A stretch of DNA of 43,342 nucleotides from Candidatus Omnitrophota bacterium (GCA_026387235.1 JAPLMD010000004.1:1-43342), one strand, 5' to 3'; numbered from the stretch's first letter, positions 31,880 to 40,222 are shown. Notes: generated by a model not told the origin, from the letters alone. Made by a program: numbers and translations.

Positions 31880-33244
31880 ATGTTAAATTTATTAAAAGAC
31901 ATGTCAATGGTTCCAAAGGGCTTGAGATATAAAACCATGATAGCTTTTTCACTGATGTCGCTTATCCCGATATTGGTATGCGCCTGGCTAATAATAACTT
32001 ACATCTTCCCTAATACAGATTTATTTTCGGGCCTTACTTTAGGCAATATAAGTCTTATATTGTTTATGGCTATATTTATATCCATTCTAGGGCTTTATAT
32101 TACAAAAGAAATGATAGATCCTGTTATAAAGATAGCGGAAGATGCTAAGATAATAGCAGGAGGCGATATAACAAGGAGTATAAACATAAACAGGGAAGAT
32201 GAAGTCGGAGATCTAAGCAAATCCCTGAACATCATGACCCAGAAAATAAAAGAGAACATGGAAGAATTAAAGGCTTACGGGGAAAAAACGAAACTCATAA
32301 ATCGGGAAATAAATAAAAAGGTTCTTGCGCTTTCAGGACTCTTGCAGATAGGAAATCTTATCTCGTCTTCAAAAGAACTGAATAAAACGCTGAGTTTTAT
32401 AATACAGAGGGTTTCAGATGTAGAAAATGATTCCGCTTCATTATTGATGATTGCGGATGAAAGTTCAAAAGATTATGCTGTGGCAGCCAGCCATAACATT
32501 GAAGAAAACAAATTGCTTGGATTGAAATTGAAACAACACGAAATGACTTTGGATAACTTGGCGAAAAAATTAGGATTAAAAAATATAGTTAGCTTGCCCG
32601 TAACAGCTTTTGGAAAAATATGCGGGATGCTTATAGTCGGGAATAGTGAAAAAGATTTTATTTTTGCGGATGATGAAAAAGAGCTCCTGAAGGTATTTGC
32701 CAAGCAAATTTCAATAGCGGTTGAAAACGACACCCTTGTTAGAAAAACAAAAGAACTTTCCATAAGAGACGAAACAACGGGCTTATATAATTATAATTAT
32801 ATGAAAACCAGGCTTGCTGAAGAAATAAGGAGAGCTCTTGCATATCAGAGGCCGTGCGGTTATCTTTTGGTAGACGTGGATGATTTTAAAAATTTTTATA
32901 CAGCCAATGGCGAGGCAAAATCAGAGGCGCTTTTAAAAGAGGTCAGCAGTATACTGCAATGTTCTGTGACGGAAATTGACAGGGTATGTCGCCTGCGCGA
33001 TGACAAGTTTGTAGTAATATTGCCGGAGAAAAACAAGAGGCAATCTGCCCATGTTGCGGAGGAGATAAGAAAGAAGATAGAAGATGGGCTTGGAAAGTCA
33101 ATCAGGTCTGATAAAAAATTGACCGTTTCCATAGGAGTGAGCGAGAATCCAATCGACGGCTCCGCGGCAGAAGAACTTATGGAAAAGGCGGAGAGGCTTG
33201 TGTGTAACGCCAAGTCTCTTGGTAAAAATAGAGTGGCTGTCTAA
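31880..33244 (+). CDS. Membrane HAMP-GAF protein with degenerate GGDEF domain
   Basis: The 454-residue protein has two membrane helices (about residues 20-45 and 55-75), a HAMP linker (MIDPVIKIAEDAKIIAGGDITR ... REDEVGDLSKSLN), a short coiled coil, a GAF-like domain (about 145-290) and a C-terminal GGDEF-type fold. The fold is recognised by DETTGLYNYNYMKTRLAEEI, LLVDVDDFKNF and TVSIGVSENP. The signature position reads R-L-R-D-D-K-F (residues 371-377) instead of RYGGDEF, so both glycines and the catalytic glutamate are lost. Diguanylate cyclase activity is therefore unlikely; binding of nucleotide or c-di-GMP, or partner control, is more plausible. It sits directly before pilT. Confidence 0.88.
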   Translation: MLNLLKDMSMVPKGLRYKTMIAFSLMSLIPILVCAWLIITYIFPNTDLFSGLTLGNISLILFMAIFISILGLYITKEMIDPVIKIAEDAKIIAGGDITRSININREDEVGDLSKSLNIMTQKIKENMEELKAYGEKTKLINREINKKVLALSGLLQIGNLISSSKELNKTLSFIIQRVSDVENDSASLLMIADESSKDYAVAASHNIEENKLLGLKLKQHEMTLDNLAKKLGLKNIVSLPVTAFGKICGMLIVGNSEKDFIFADDEKELLKVFAKQISIAVENDTLVRKTKELSIRDETTGLYNYNYMKTRLAEEIRRALAYQRPCGYLLVDVDDFKNFYTANGEAKSEALLKEVSSILQCSVTEIDRVCRLRDDKFVVILPEKNKRQSAHVAEEIRKKIEDGLGKSIRSDKKLTVSIGVSENPIDGSAAEELMEKAERLVCNAKSLGKNRVAV

Positions 33245-33250
33245 TATTAT

Positions 33251-33273
33251 AAAACAAGTCATGCTCGTTTTGT
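33251..33273. repeat. Palindromic element upstream of pilT
   Basis: aaaacaag / ctcgtttt is an imperfect inverted repeat. This 23-base string differs from 42717-42739 inside pilP at only three positions, so the two are copies of one element. It lies between the GGDEF stop and pilT and could also act as a weak terminator. Confidence 0.6.
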
Positions 33274-33301
33274 AACATTAGCGACACGAAAAGGAGTAAA
33301 A

Positions 33302-34369
33302 ATGGCAAGAGACTTGAGTCAATTATTAAGAGATGCTGTTCATGAAGGAGCTTCTGATTTACATCTGGGCGCAGGGACTGCGCCGCATATGAGGTTGGAC
33401 GGAGTCCTTATACCTGTATATAGCGAAATGCTGGACGGAACCAGCGTGAAGAGCCTTATATATTCTATTCTCACGGATGAGCAGAAAGCCAGATTCGAAA
33501 GGGATAAAGAATTGGATTTTGCGTTTACGATACAAGGTGTGAGCAGATTCAGGGTAAATGTATTTTTTCAAAGAGGATACGTGGGCGCAGCTATCAGGGC
33601 GCTTCCTTTTAAGATAATGAGTTTTGAGGAATGCGGCCTTCCTGTAAACGTAGTTCGGGATTTCTGCAATAGGCAAAAGGGCCTGGTGCTTATTACGGGC
33701 GCTACCGGAAGCGGAAAATCTACGAGTCTTGCCTCGATGATAGACTATATAAATATAAACAAAGGGCGCCATATCATAACAGTGGAAGATCCTATAGAAT
33801 ACGAGCATTCGAATAAAAAATCCATAATAGATCAGAGAGAGGTCGGGGTTGATACTCATTCGTTTTCGCAAGGGCTAAAGCATATACTGAGAGAAGACCC
33901 GGATGTTATTCTGATAGGGGAAATGAGAGATCTGGAGACAATAGAAGCCGCGCTTGTAATCGCAGAGACAGGTCATCTTGTTTTCGCGACGCTTCATACA
34001 TCAGACAGCGCCCAGACAATAAACCGCATTATAGATGTATTTCCTTCAAGGCAGCAGGCGCAAGTAAGGACTCAACTTTCTTTTGTGTTGACCGGGGTTC
34101 TTTCACAGCAGCTCTTGCCGCGCAAAAGCGGAAAAGGCAGGGTTCTCGCAGTAGAAGTTCTTGTAGCAAATAACGCAATAAAAAGTCTTGTAAGAGAATC
34201 AAAAATTCATCAAGCGTATTCTGTGATTCAGACAGGGCAGAAGGATAATATGCGGACCATGAATCAGGCGCTTTTCGAGCTTTGTAAAAAAGGTGATATT
34301 TCAGAAGAAGAGGCGCTGGCAAGCACCACAGAGGTGCAGGATCTAGAGAGGATGCTGCGTGGCAAATAG
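33302..34369 (+). CDS. pilT: Type IV pilus retraction ATPase PilT
   Basis: This 355-residue hexameric ATPase powers pilus retraction and twitching. It starts with the PilT N-terminal segment (LLRDAVHEGASDLHLGAGTAPHMRLDG) and has AIRALPFKI, Walker A GATGSGKST (about 133-141), Asp box VEDPIEYEH, Walker B DPDVILIGEMRDLETIEAAL and His box AETGHLVFATLHTSDSAQTINRIIDVFP. The PilT-typical GVLSQQLLPRK follows. aaaggag precedes the ATG. It overlaps the next gene by 11 bases. Confidence 0.97.
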   Translation: MARDLSQLLRDAVHEGASDLHLGAGTAPHMRLDGVLIPVYSEMLDGTSVKSLIYSILTDEQKARFERDKELDFAFTIQGVSRFRVNVFFQRGYVGAAIRALPFKIMSFEECGLPVNVVRDFCNRQKGLVLITGATGSGKSTSLASMIDYININKGRHIITVEDPIEYEHSNKKSIIDQREVGVDTHSFSQGLKHILREDPDVILIGEMRDLETIEAALVIAETGHLVFATLHTSDSAQTINRIIDVFPSRQQAQVRTQLSFVLTGVLSQQLLPRKSGKGRVLAVEVLVANNAIKSLVRESKIHQAYSVIQTGQKDNMRTMNQALFELCKKGDISEEEALASTTEVQDLERMLRGK

Positions 34370-34796
34370 GATTAATTTAAAACAATTGGGCGAACTTTTA
34401 GCTGAGATGGGCCTTATAACCAAAGACCAGCTTAAGCATGCGCTGAAGGTTCAGGAAGATAAAGGCGGGCTGATAGGCCAGGTACTGGTTGATTTAAATT
34501 ATGTGAGCGAAGAGGCAATTGCCCAGGCCCTTACAGCTCAGTACGGATTTCCGTATTTGCCGCTGGAAAATTACGAAATCGATACTGAAATCGTAAGGAT
34601 AGTCCCTAAAAATGTTTCGATACAGTATTGCCTTATTCCCGTGGATAAGATAGGTCCTAATCTTACAATAGCGATGGCGAATCCTTTGAATAGCCAGGCA
34701 GTAGAAGACATAGCGCTTTTGTCGGGTTTATGCGTACAGCTTTTTGTAAGCACAGCGACTGATATCAAAAAAGCGATAGAGAAATATTACAAATAG
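34359..34796 (+). CDS. Stand-alone MshEN (GspE N-terminal) domain protein
   Basis: The 145-residue protein consists only of the domain normally found at the N-terminus of PilB/GspE/MshE ATPases; no Walker motifs follow. The 24-residue c-di-GMP-binding motif of MshEN (RLGxxLVxxGxxxxxxLxxxLxxQ) is matched well by QLGELLAEMGLI...LKHALKVQ and less well by its second copy (LIGQVLVDLNYV...AQALTAQ). The rest (PYLPLENYEID, IPVDKIGPNLTIAMANPLN) is also standard. The start is GTG 34359 inside the end of pilT, with agagagga upstream. It could be a free c-di-GMP-responsive modulator of the motor; that role is inferred. Confidence 0.85.
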   Translation: MANRINLKQLGELLAEMGLITKDQLKHALKVQEDKGGLIGQVLVDLNYVSEEAIAQALTAQYGFPYLPLENYEIDTEIVRIVPKNVSIQYCLIPVDKIGPNLTIAMANPLNSQAVEDIALLSGLCVQLFVSTATDIKKAIEKYYK

Positions 34797-34826
34797 ATGG
34801 AGCAGCGGAGCTCCTGATAAAATTAT

Positions 34827-36545
34827 ATGTATTCACTTAAAGAACGCCTGATAGAGTTATTGATAAACAATAAAGCCATATCAAAAGCTCATCTGGATAA
34901 GGCATTGAAGATCCAGAAAGAAAAGGGCGGTTCTCTCAAAAATATCCTCGTTCAATCAGATTTCATAACAGAAAAAGATCTGATGTCAGTTCTTAGCCAG
35001 GGCCTTGGTATTCCGACTATATCTCTATCGCGTTTTAAAATAGATCCGGAATTTTTAAAGCTTATTCCGCGCGACGTGGCAAATAAATATCAGATAATTC
35101 CTGTTTCAAGGGTTGGCAGCATGCTTACTGTTGCCATGTCGGATCCATTGAACATATTCGCGATAGATGACCTCAGGTCTCTCACGGGCCTTGATATAGG
35201 CATCATCATTACTTCTCAGAAAGAGATTCAGGATGCAATTGATCAATATTACGGAGAGAGCACTCACAAAGTAATAGAAGAATTGATGGAAGATTTAAAG
35301 ACGCAGGAAATGGAGATTATTCAGGTAGGAGAATCAGATGAAAAGGTAGATTCCGAGCGGCTCTTCAGGCTGGTGGAAGAAGCGCCGGTCGTGAAATTGA
35401 CAAACATGATTTTGGAGAACGGGATAAGAGCCAAGTCCAGCGATATACTTATAGAACCTATGGAAAATTCAGTGCGCATCAGATACAGGGTGGATGGGGC
35501 ATTAAAAGAGATGGAATCGCTTCCGAAAAGCATGCATGAATCCGTAGTTTCGAGAATAAAGGTTATGTCTGAGCTGAATATTGCTGAGCGCCGCCTTCCG
35601 CAGGACGGCAGGTTCCAGTTGCATATAAATAATAATAACGTAGATTTCAGGGTGAGCATCCTTCCTTCAAGTAAGGGCGAAAAAGTAGCGTTGAGAGTCC
35701 TGGATAAATCTCAGGGGATACTAGATATAGATAAATTAGGATTCAGCAGGCATGATTTGGATAAGCTGAAAAAATGCGTTTCCAGGCCTCATGGCATGAT
35801 ACTTGTCTGCGGCCCGACCGGAAGCGGAAAGACCACGACGCTCTATTCTTTGATGAAATACGTCCACACGCCTGAGAAAAATATTATAACCGTAGAAGAC
35901 CCTATTGAATATCAGATAGAAGGTATTAATCAGGTTACAGCCAGGGTAGAGGCAGGCCTTACGTTTGCGAGCGCTCTGAGGTCAATTCTTAGGCAGGATC
36001 CTGACGTGATAATGATAGGAGAGATAAGAGATTTTGATACAGTGGACATAGCGATAAAATCCGCTCTCACAGGCCATCTGGTATTAAGCACGCTTCACAC
36101 GACTACTGCTCCGGGCTCAGTGGTACGCCTTGTAAATATGGGCTGCGAACCTTTTTTAATAAGCGCGTCGCTTATCGCTATAGTTGCTCAAAGGCTCATA
36201 CGAAAATTGTGCCCTAAATGCAGGGATGCCTATAAACCCGGCGAGGTTTTATGCGCAAAGCTTGGGATTGATGTAAAAAAAATAAAAGATATTTCATTCT
36301 ATAGGGCAAAAGGATGCAGCGTTTGTTTAAATACAGGGTATTCCGGCAGGGTGGGCATATGCGAAGTGCTTCCGATCACGCCTGTCATAAGAGAGCTTGT
36401 TTTGAAACGCGCCAGAGAAAATGAAGTAAAGCAAGCTGCCCGCAATGAAGGAATGAGGACGTTGCGCGAAGACGGTGTTTTAAAGGTTTTAGCAGGCCTT
36501 ACCAGCCTTGAAGAAATATTGCGCCTAACAGTAGCGGATGAATAA
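34827..36545 (+). CDS. pilB: Type IV pilus assembly ATPase PilB, copy 1
   Basis: This 572-residue extension ATPase has an N-terminal MshEN-type domain whose c-di-GMP motif is eroded: the first copy has RLIELLINNK, with isoleucine and lysine in place of the two glycines. The ATPase core has EEAPVVKLTNMILENGIRAKSSDILIEP, Walker A GPTGSGKTT (about 329), VEDPIEYQIEGINQ, Walker B DPDVIMIGEIRDFDTVDIA and TGHLVLSTLHTT. A four-cysteine zinc site is split as CPKC (about 462) and CSVC (about 497). It is followed after six bases by a second PilB paralogue. The weak upstream ribosome site suggests coupling to the MshEN gene. Confidence 0.93.
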   Translation: MYSLKERLIELLINNKAISKAHLDKALKIQKEKGGSLKNILVQSDFITEKDLMSVLSQGLGIPTISLSRFKIDPEFLKLIPRDVANKYQIIPVSRVGSMLTVAMSDPLNIFAIDDLRSLTGLDIGIIITSQKEIQDAIDQYYGESTHKVIEELMEDLKTQEMEIIQVGESDEKVDSERLFRLVEEAPVVKLTNMILENGIRAKSSDILIEPMENSVRIRYRVDGALKEMESLPKSMHESVVSRIKVMSELNIAERRLPQDGRFQLHINNNNVDFRVSILPSSKGEKVALRVLDKSQGILDIDKLGFSRHDLDKLKKCVSRPHGMILVCGPTGSGKTTTLYSLMKYVHTPEKNIITVEDPIEYQIEGINQVTARVEAGLTFASALRSILRQDPDVIMIGEIRDFDTVDIAIKSALTGHLVLSTLHTTTAPGSVVRLVNMGCEPFLISASLIAIVAQRLIRKLCPKCRDAYKPGEVLCAKLGIDVKKIKDISFYRAKGCSVCLNTGYSGRVGICEVLPITPVIRELVLKRARENEVKQAARNEGMRTLREDGVLKVLAGLTSLEEILRLTVADE

Positions 36546-36551
36546 AAATAT

Positions 36552-38183
36552 ATGGCTAAATCTTTAAAAGACAGATTAATGCAGGCGCTGGTTGACAGCA
36601 AGCTTATCACGCAAAAAGATCTTGAGAAAGCCAAGAATATTCAGATTAAAGACGGCGGCGGAAGTCTCGGCAGAATACTTGTCAAAGAAGGCTTATTGAG
36701 CGAAAAAGACCTGATGTCCGTGATGAGCAAGGAGCTCAGAATGCCAGCTATTGATCTTTCAAAGTATAAAGTGGATGAAGATTGCGTAAAGCTGATACCT
36801 GAATCGATGGCAAGGCAATGCAGGGTTATTGCCATATGTAAGTTTTCTACTTCTTTGGTAGTGGCCATGGTAGACCCATTGAACATATTTGCGATAGATG
36901 ACCTGAAGGCTCTTACAAAATTTAGCGTAGAGCCTGTCCTGAGCACTGAAACCGACATACTGGATGCCATAGACAGGTTATATAATTCAGAAGACAGGTC
37001 TCTGTCGGACGTTATTAAAAATACGGAAGATTCCAATCTCGAAGTCATAAGCTTGACAAAAGAGGAATTTGACATTAGCGAGGCTGTTCTGGAAGGGGAG
37101 ACGCCGCCTATTGTCAAGATAGTGAATTTGATAATCCAGGAGGCTTTAAGAAAAAGGGCTTCTGATATTCACATTGAATCCGAAGAAGATTATCTTCGCG
37201 TGAGATATAGGATTGACGGAAACCTTCAGGAGGCTTTAAAAATACCAAAGAAGAATCAGAATGCGGTGCTGGCGAGATTAAAGATCATGTCAGGTATGAA
37301 TATTACCGAGTCAAGGATGCCTCAGGACGGGAGATTTAAGATAAGGATGCAAAAGAAAGAAGTGGATTTCAGGGTATCCATGCTGCCGACAGCTTTTGGG
37401 GGCAAGGTGGTTTTAAGGGCGCTTGATAAAGCCAATCTTTCAATGGGCCTTGACGCGCTTGGTTTTTCCAGCGATACCCTCGCGAGGTTTAAAGAGGCAA
37501 TAGCAAAGCCTTTCGGCATGATACTTGTGACTGGCCCGACTGGAAGCGGGAAATCCACGACTCTTTATTCAGTGATAAATCAAATGAATACCCCTGAGAA
37601 AAATATTATAACCATTGAAGATCCGGTTGAATATCAGGTAGAAGGGATAACGCAGATACAGGCAAATTCCGACATAGGGCTGACCTTTGCAAACGGGCTG
37701 CGCTCGTTATTAAGGCAGAGCCCTGATATTATAATGATAGGAGAAATAAGGGATTCTGAAACTGCGGATATCGCGATAAAGGCGTCTCTTACAGGGCAAT
37801 TGGTGTTAAGCACGCTTCATACGAATGACGCGCCTACTGCTATTTCCAGGCTTATGGATATGGGCATAGAGCCTTTTTTGATAGCGAGTTCTCTGGTGCT
37901 TGTGGCTGCGCAGAGGCTGTGCAGGGTGATATGTAAAAGCTGCAATAACAAAGGCTGTAAGAAGTGCAATTCAACCGGTTATTTAGGAAGGATAGCTATA
38001 CTTGAGGCATTGGCAGTGGACGATAAAATCCGCGAGATGATAATAGAAAAAGTTTCCGTGGACGACATAAGAAATTATGCTGTTTCAAAGGGAATGAAGA
38101 CGCTGCGCGACGATGGCATGGAAAAACATAAGAACGGCGTGACTACTTTGGAAGAGGTTGCGCGCGTAACAATAGAGGAGTAG
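36552..38183 (+). CDS. pilB: Type IV pilus assembly ATPase PilB, copy 2
   Basis: This second, clearly diverged PilB/GspE paralogue has 543 residues. Its MshEN-type domain has a degenerate first motif (RLMQALVDSKLIT) but a good second motif (LGRILVKEGLLSEKDL). The ATPase core is complete: ASDIHIESEEDYLRVRYRIDG, Walker A GPTGSGKST (about 327), IEDPVEYQVEGITQ, SPDIIMIGEIRDSETADIA and TGQLVLSTLHTNDAP. The zinc cysteines are closely packed (CKSCNNKGCKKC). Having two extension-type ATPases in tandem suggests alternative or mixed motors, or one serving a type II-like secretion role. No Shine-Dalgarno site is evident. Confidence 0.92.
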   Translation: MAKSLKDRLMQALVDSKLITQKDLEKAKNIQIKDGGGSLGRILVKEGLLSEKDLMSVMSKELRMPAIDLSKYKVDEDCVKLIPESMARQCRVIAICKFSTSLVVAMVDPLNIFAIDDLKALTKFSVEPVLSTETDILDAIDRLYNSEDRSLSDVIKNTEDSNLEVISLTKEEFDISEAVLEGETPPIVKIVNLIIQEALRKRASDIHIESEEDYLRVRYRIDGNLQEALKIPKKNQNAVLARLKIMSGMNITESRMPQDGRFKIRMQKKEVDFRVSMLPTAFGGKVVLRALDKANLSMGLDALGFSSDTLARFKEAIAKPFGMILVTGPTGSGKSTTLYSVINQMNTPEKNIITIEDPVEYQVEGITQIQANSDIGLTFANGLRSLLRQSPDIIMIGEIRDSETADIAIKASLTGQLVLSTLHTNDAPTAISRLMDMGIEPFLIASSLVLVAAQRLCRVICKSCNNKGCKKCNSTGYLGRIAILEALAVDDKIREMIIEKVSVDDIRNYAVSKGMKTLRDDGMEKHKNGVTTLEEVARVTIEE

Positions 38184-38198
38184 CGAAGCGAGCTTCGC
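38183..38198 (+). repeat. Small hairpin between pilB copy 2 and pilC
   Basis: gcgaag-cgag-cttcgc begins on the last base of the pilB stop codon and fills the place where a ribosome-binding site for pilC would be expected. Confidence 0.5.
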
Positions 38199-38206
38199 GC
38201 AATATT

Positions 38207-39409
38207 ATGCCGACATTTAAATATATAGCAAAAGAAATTACCGGAAAAACAGTCATCGGGATTCTGGAATATTCAGACAAAGCCCTTCTGATAGATGCGC
38301 TTCGTAAAAAAGGGCTTGTGATAATTTCCATAGAAGAAACCGCAAAGAGAAGATCTGTATCTTTAGGGGGCAGTGTAAAGCTGGAAGAGATAGTTATATT
38401 TTCCAGACAGCTTGCCACCATGGTGGATAGCGGCATACCTCTGGTTCAGGCCCTGGATATTTTATGCGAACAGATAGAGAAGCCTGTTTTTAAAAATATC
38501 CTGGCAAAGATAAAAGATGACATAGAAACCGGTTCAAGCCTTTCGGATGCGCTCGCAAGGCACCCTGCGGTATTTTCAACTCTTTATGTAAATATGGTAA
38601 GGGCAGGCGAATCAAGCGGAGCGCTGGACGATATACTGGACAGGCTTGCGGCGTATCTTGAAAAATCAAGCATGCTGCAGAGAAAAGTAAAATCCAGCCT
38701 TGTTTACCCAACCGTCGTAATAATAATGGCAATGCTTATAACGCTCGTCATGCTTTTGAAGGTTATTCCGACTTTTAAAGGCATATTTGCGATGTTGGGC
38801 GGGACGCTGCCCTTGCCTACGAGAATCCTGATCCTTGTAAGCGATACCATAAGAGAGATGTTTTTATATGTGGTGGCAGTGATTATCGCCATTGTATTTG
38901 CGTTAAAAAAGTATATGAGGACTCCTCAGGGAAAGGAAAACTTTGACAAAATGCTTCTAGCTATGCCTGTTTTGGGCACTCTTTTTAGAAAGGTGGCTGT
39001 TGCAAAATTTTCAAGGACGTTTGCGACGCTTGTTAAAAGCGGCGTGCCGATACTCGTTTCATTGGAAATAGTGGGTAAAACCGCAGGGAATGCTGTTATA
39101 GAAAAGGCAGTGGAGTCTGTGCGAAACGGCATAAAAGAAGGCGAGAACATAGCAGACCCTCTGGCCAAGAGCGGCGCTTTTCCTCCGATGGTAGTCAGAA
39201 TGATCAAGGTAGGAGAGCAGACAGGCGAACTCGAAAAAATGCTCACTAAAATAGCTGATTTTTATGAAGACCAGGTAGACGCTGCTGTAAGCGGCCTCAC
39301 CAGCCTTATAGAACCTTTGATTATAGCTTTCCTCGGCGTAGTGATAGGCGGTATAGTAATTGCCATGTTCTTGCCCGTATTCAAGCTAACAGAAATTATC
39401 GCGCGTTAG
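38207..39409 (+). CDS. pilC: Type IV pilus inner-membrane platform protein PilC
   Basis: The 400-residue protein has two T2SSF domains. The first has IVIFSRQLATMVDSGIPLVQALDIL and the second has KFSRTFATLVKSGVPILVSLEIVGKTAGN. Three membrane segments are visible (VVIIMAMLITLVMLLKVI, MFLYVVAVIIAIVFAL and IAFLGVVIGGIVIAMFLPVF). PilC forms the rotor that transfers PilB/PilT motion to pilin addition or removal. It follows both pilB genes and precedes the riboswitch-pilA region. Confidence 0.96.
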   Translation: MPTFKYIAKEITGKTVIGILEYSDKALLIDALRKKGLVIISIEETAKRRSVSLGGSVKLEEIVIFSRQLATMVDSGIPLVQALDILCEQIEKPVFKNILAKIKDDIETGSSLSDALARHPAVFSTLYVNMVRAGESSGALDDILDRLAAYLEKSSMLQRKVKSSLVYPTVVIIMAMLITLVMLLKVIPTFKGIFAMLGGTLPLPTRILILVSDTIREMFLYVVAVIIAIVFALKKYMRTPQGKENFDKMLLAMPVLGTLFRKVAVAKFSRTFATLVKSGVPILVSLEIVGKTAGNAVIEKAVESVRNGIKEGENIADPLAKSGAFPPMVVRMIKVGEQTGELEKMLTKIADFYEDQVDAAVSGLTSLIEPLIIAFLGVVIGGIVIAMFLPVFKLTEIIAR

Positions 39410-39429
39410 TAAAATTTTTGGAGCATGAA

Positions 39430-39458
39430 TTGACATATGCTGCGGGATAATGTATACT
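39430..39458 (+). promoter_or_regulatory. Consensus sigma70 promoter driving the riboswitch leader
   Basis: TTGACA (39430-39435), 17-bp spacer, TATACT (39453-39458). The expected start is at about 39465, leaving the whole aptamer in the leader RNA. Confidence 0.85.
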
Positions 39459-39492
39459 TTTATATAGAGGGGAAATTAATATTTTTAGAAGT

Positions 39493-39590
39493 CCATTGAT
39501 AAGGGTAAACCATTCGAAAGAATGGGGCGCAAAGCTTTAGAGCCTAAAAGTCCGGAGGGACTTATGGTTGTCAGCTGCCAAAAGGATAAT
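39493..39590 (+). promoter_or_regulatory. Cyclic-di-GMP-I (GEMM-I) riboswitch aptamer
   Basis: The region matches the GEMM-I consensus. agggtaaacc leads into a hairpin ccattc-GAAA-gaatgg (39510-39525) with the GNRA tetraloop, then ggcgcaaagc. The tetraloop receptor halves CCTAAA (39543-39548) and TATGG (39563-39567) flank a stem aagtcc-ggag-ggactt. The 3' strand is tcagctgcc. These aptamers bind the second messenger c-di-GMP and in other bacteria often control pilus, motility or matrix genes. A terminator follows and pilA is the next gene. Confidence 0.93.
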
Positions 39591-39608
39591 ATAAAAGGCT
39601 TTAAAGCA

Positions 39609-39642
39609 GCTCATTTTTCAATGGGAAAAGTGAGCCTTTTTT
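39609..39642 (+). terminator. Riboswitch expression-platform terminator
   Basis: gctcatttttc (39609-39619) pairs with gaaaagtgagc (39625-39635) including one G-U pair, then six T residues. gcagct (39606-39611), overlapping the left arm, is complementary to agctgc (39573-39578) at the aptamer 3' edge, giving a possible antiterminator. Confidence 0.85.
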
Positions 39643-39667
39643 GTATAGAAAGGGGGTGGTATCCTGC

Positions 39668-39695
39668 TTGACAAAAGTATTTTGTATGATATACT
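39668..39695 (+). promoter_or_regulatory. Second, pilA-proximal sigma70 promoter with internal dyad
   Basis: TTGACA (39668-39673), 16-bp spacer, TATACT (39690-39695) with an extended -10 TGA. The perfect dyad acaaaa-gta-ttttgt (39671-39685) sits inside the promoter as a candidate operator. In the leader, ccctaa-tc-ttaggg (39720-39733) is a small hairpin before the Shine-Dalgarno site. Confidence 0.75.
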
Positions 39696-39752
39696 CATAA
39701 ACAGTGAGTATGTGCAACGCCCTAATCTTAGGGAAGAAAGGAGGAGAGGGAA

Positions 39753-40202
39753 ATGTTGAAGCTAAGAGGAAAACATGGTTTTACGCTCGTAGAAATAATG
39801 ATAGTCGTCGCAATCATATCTCTATTAGCAGCAATAGCAATTCCAAACTTACTGCGAGCAAGACATAATGCCAATGAAGCAGCCGGGATAGCAGCTCTGA
39901 GGACAATAAGCACAGCGTGCGAAAGTTACCGCGCAGCTCAGACACCTACGACGTATCCGACAACAAATCTTTTATTGCTCAGCTCGGCAGTGCCGCCTTA
40001 TATTGATGTCAGCTTAGCAAGTGCTGTGGATGCAAACAACACGAAGCAGGGGTATTATTTTACATATGCATGGGTAAATGCTAATCAGTATACCTGTTTG
40101 GCAACTCCCGCTGTACCCGGCACGACAGGCACCCGTATTTTCTTCGTGGATGAAAGCGGAGTAATAAGGCTTAATAATGCATCGGGCGCGCCGATAGAAT
40201 AA
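39753..40202 (+). CDS. pilA: Type IV major pilin
   Basis: This 149-residue prepilin has a nine-residue basic leader (MLKLRGKHG) cut before F10. The class-defining FTLVEIMIVVAIISLLAAIAIPNLL follows, including Glu5 of the mature form. The globular part has one cysteine in the alphaC region (TACESYRAAQ) and one in NQYTCLATP, which could form a disulphide, and ends with VFF/VDESG-type strands (RIFFVDESGVIRLNN). A strong gaaaggaggagag ribosome site, two upstream promoters and a good terminator fit a highly expressed structural subunit. It is the only pilin in the window. Confidence 0.95.
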   Translation: MLKLRGKHGFTLVEIMIVVAIISLLAAIAIPNLLRARHNANEAAGIAALRTISTACESYRAAQTPTTYPTTNLLLLSSAVPPYIDVSLASAVDANNTKQGYYFTYAWVNANQYTCLATPAVPGTTGTRIFFVDESGVIRLNNASGAPIE

Positions 40203-40222
40203 GATATTATTGGTATTATTTC

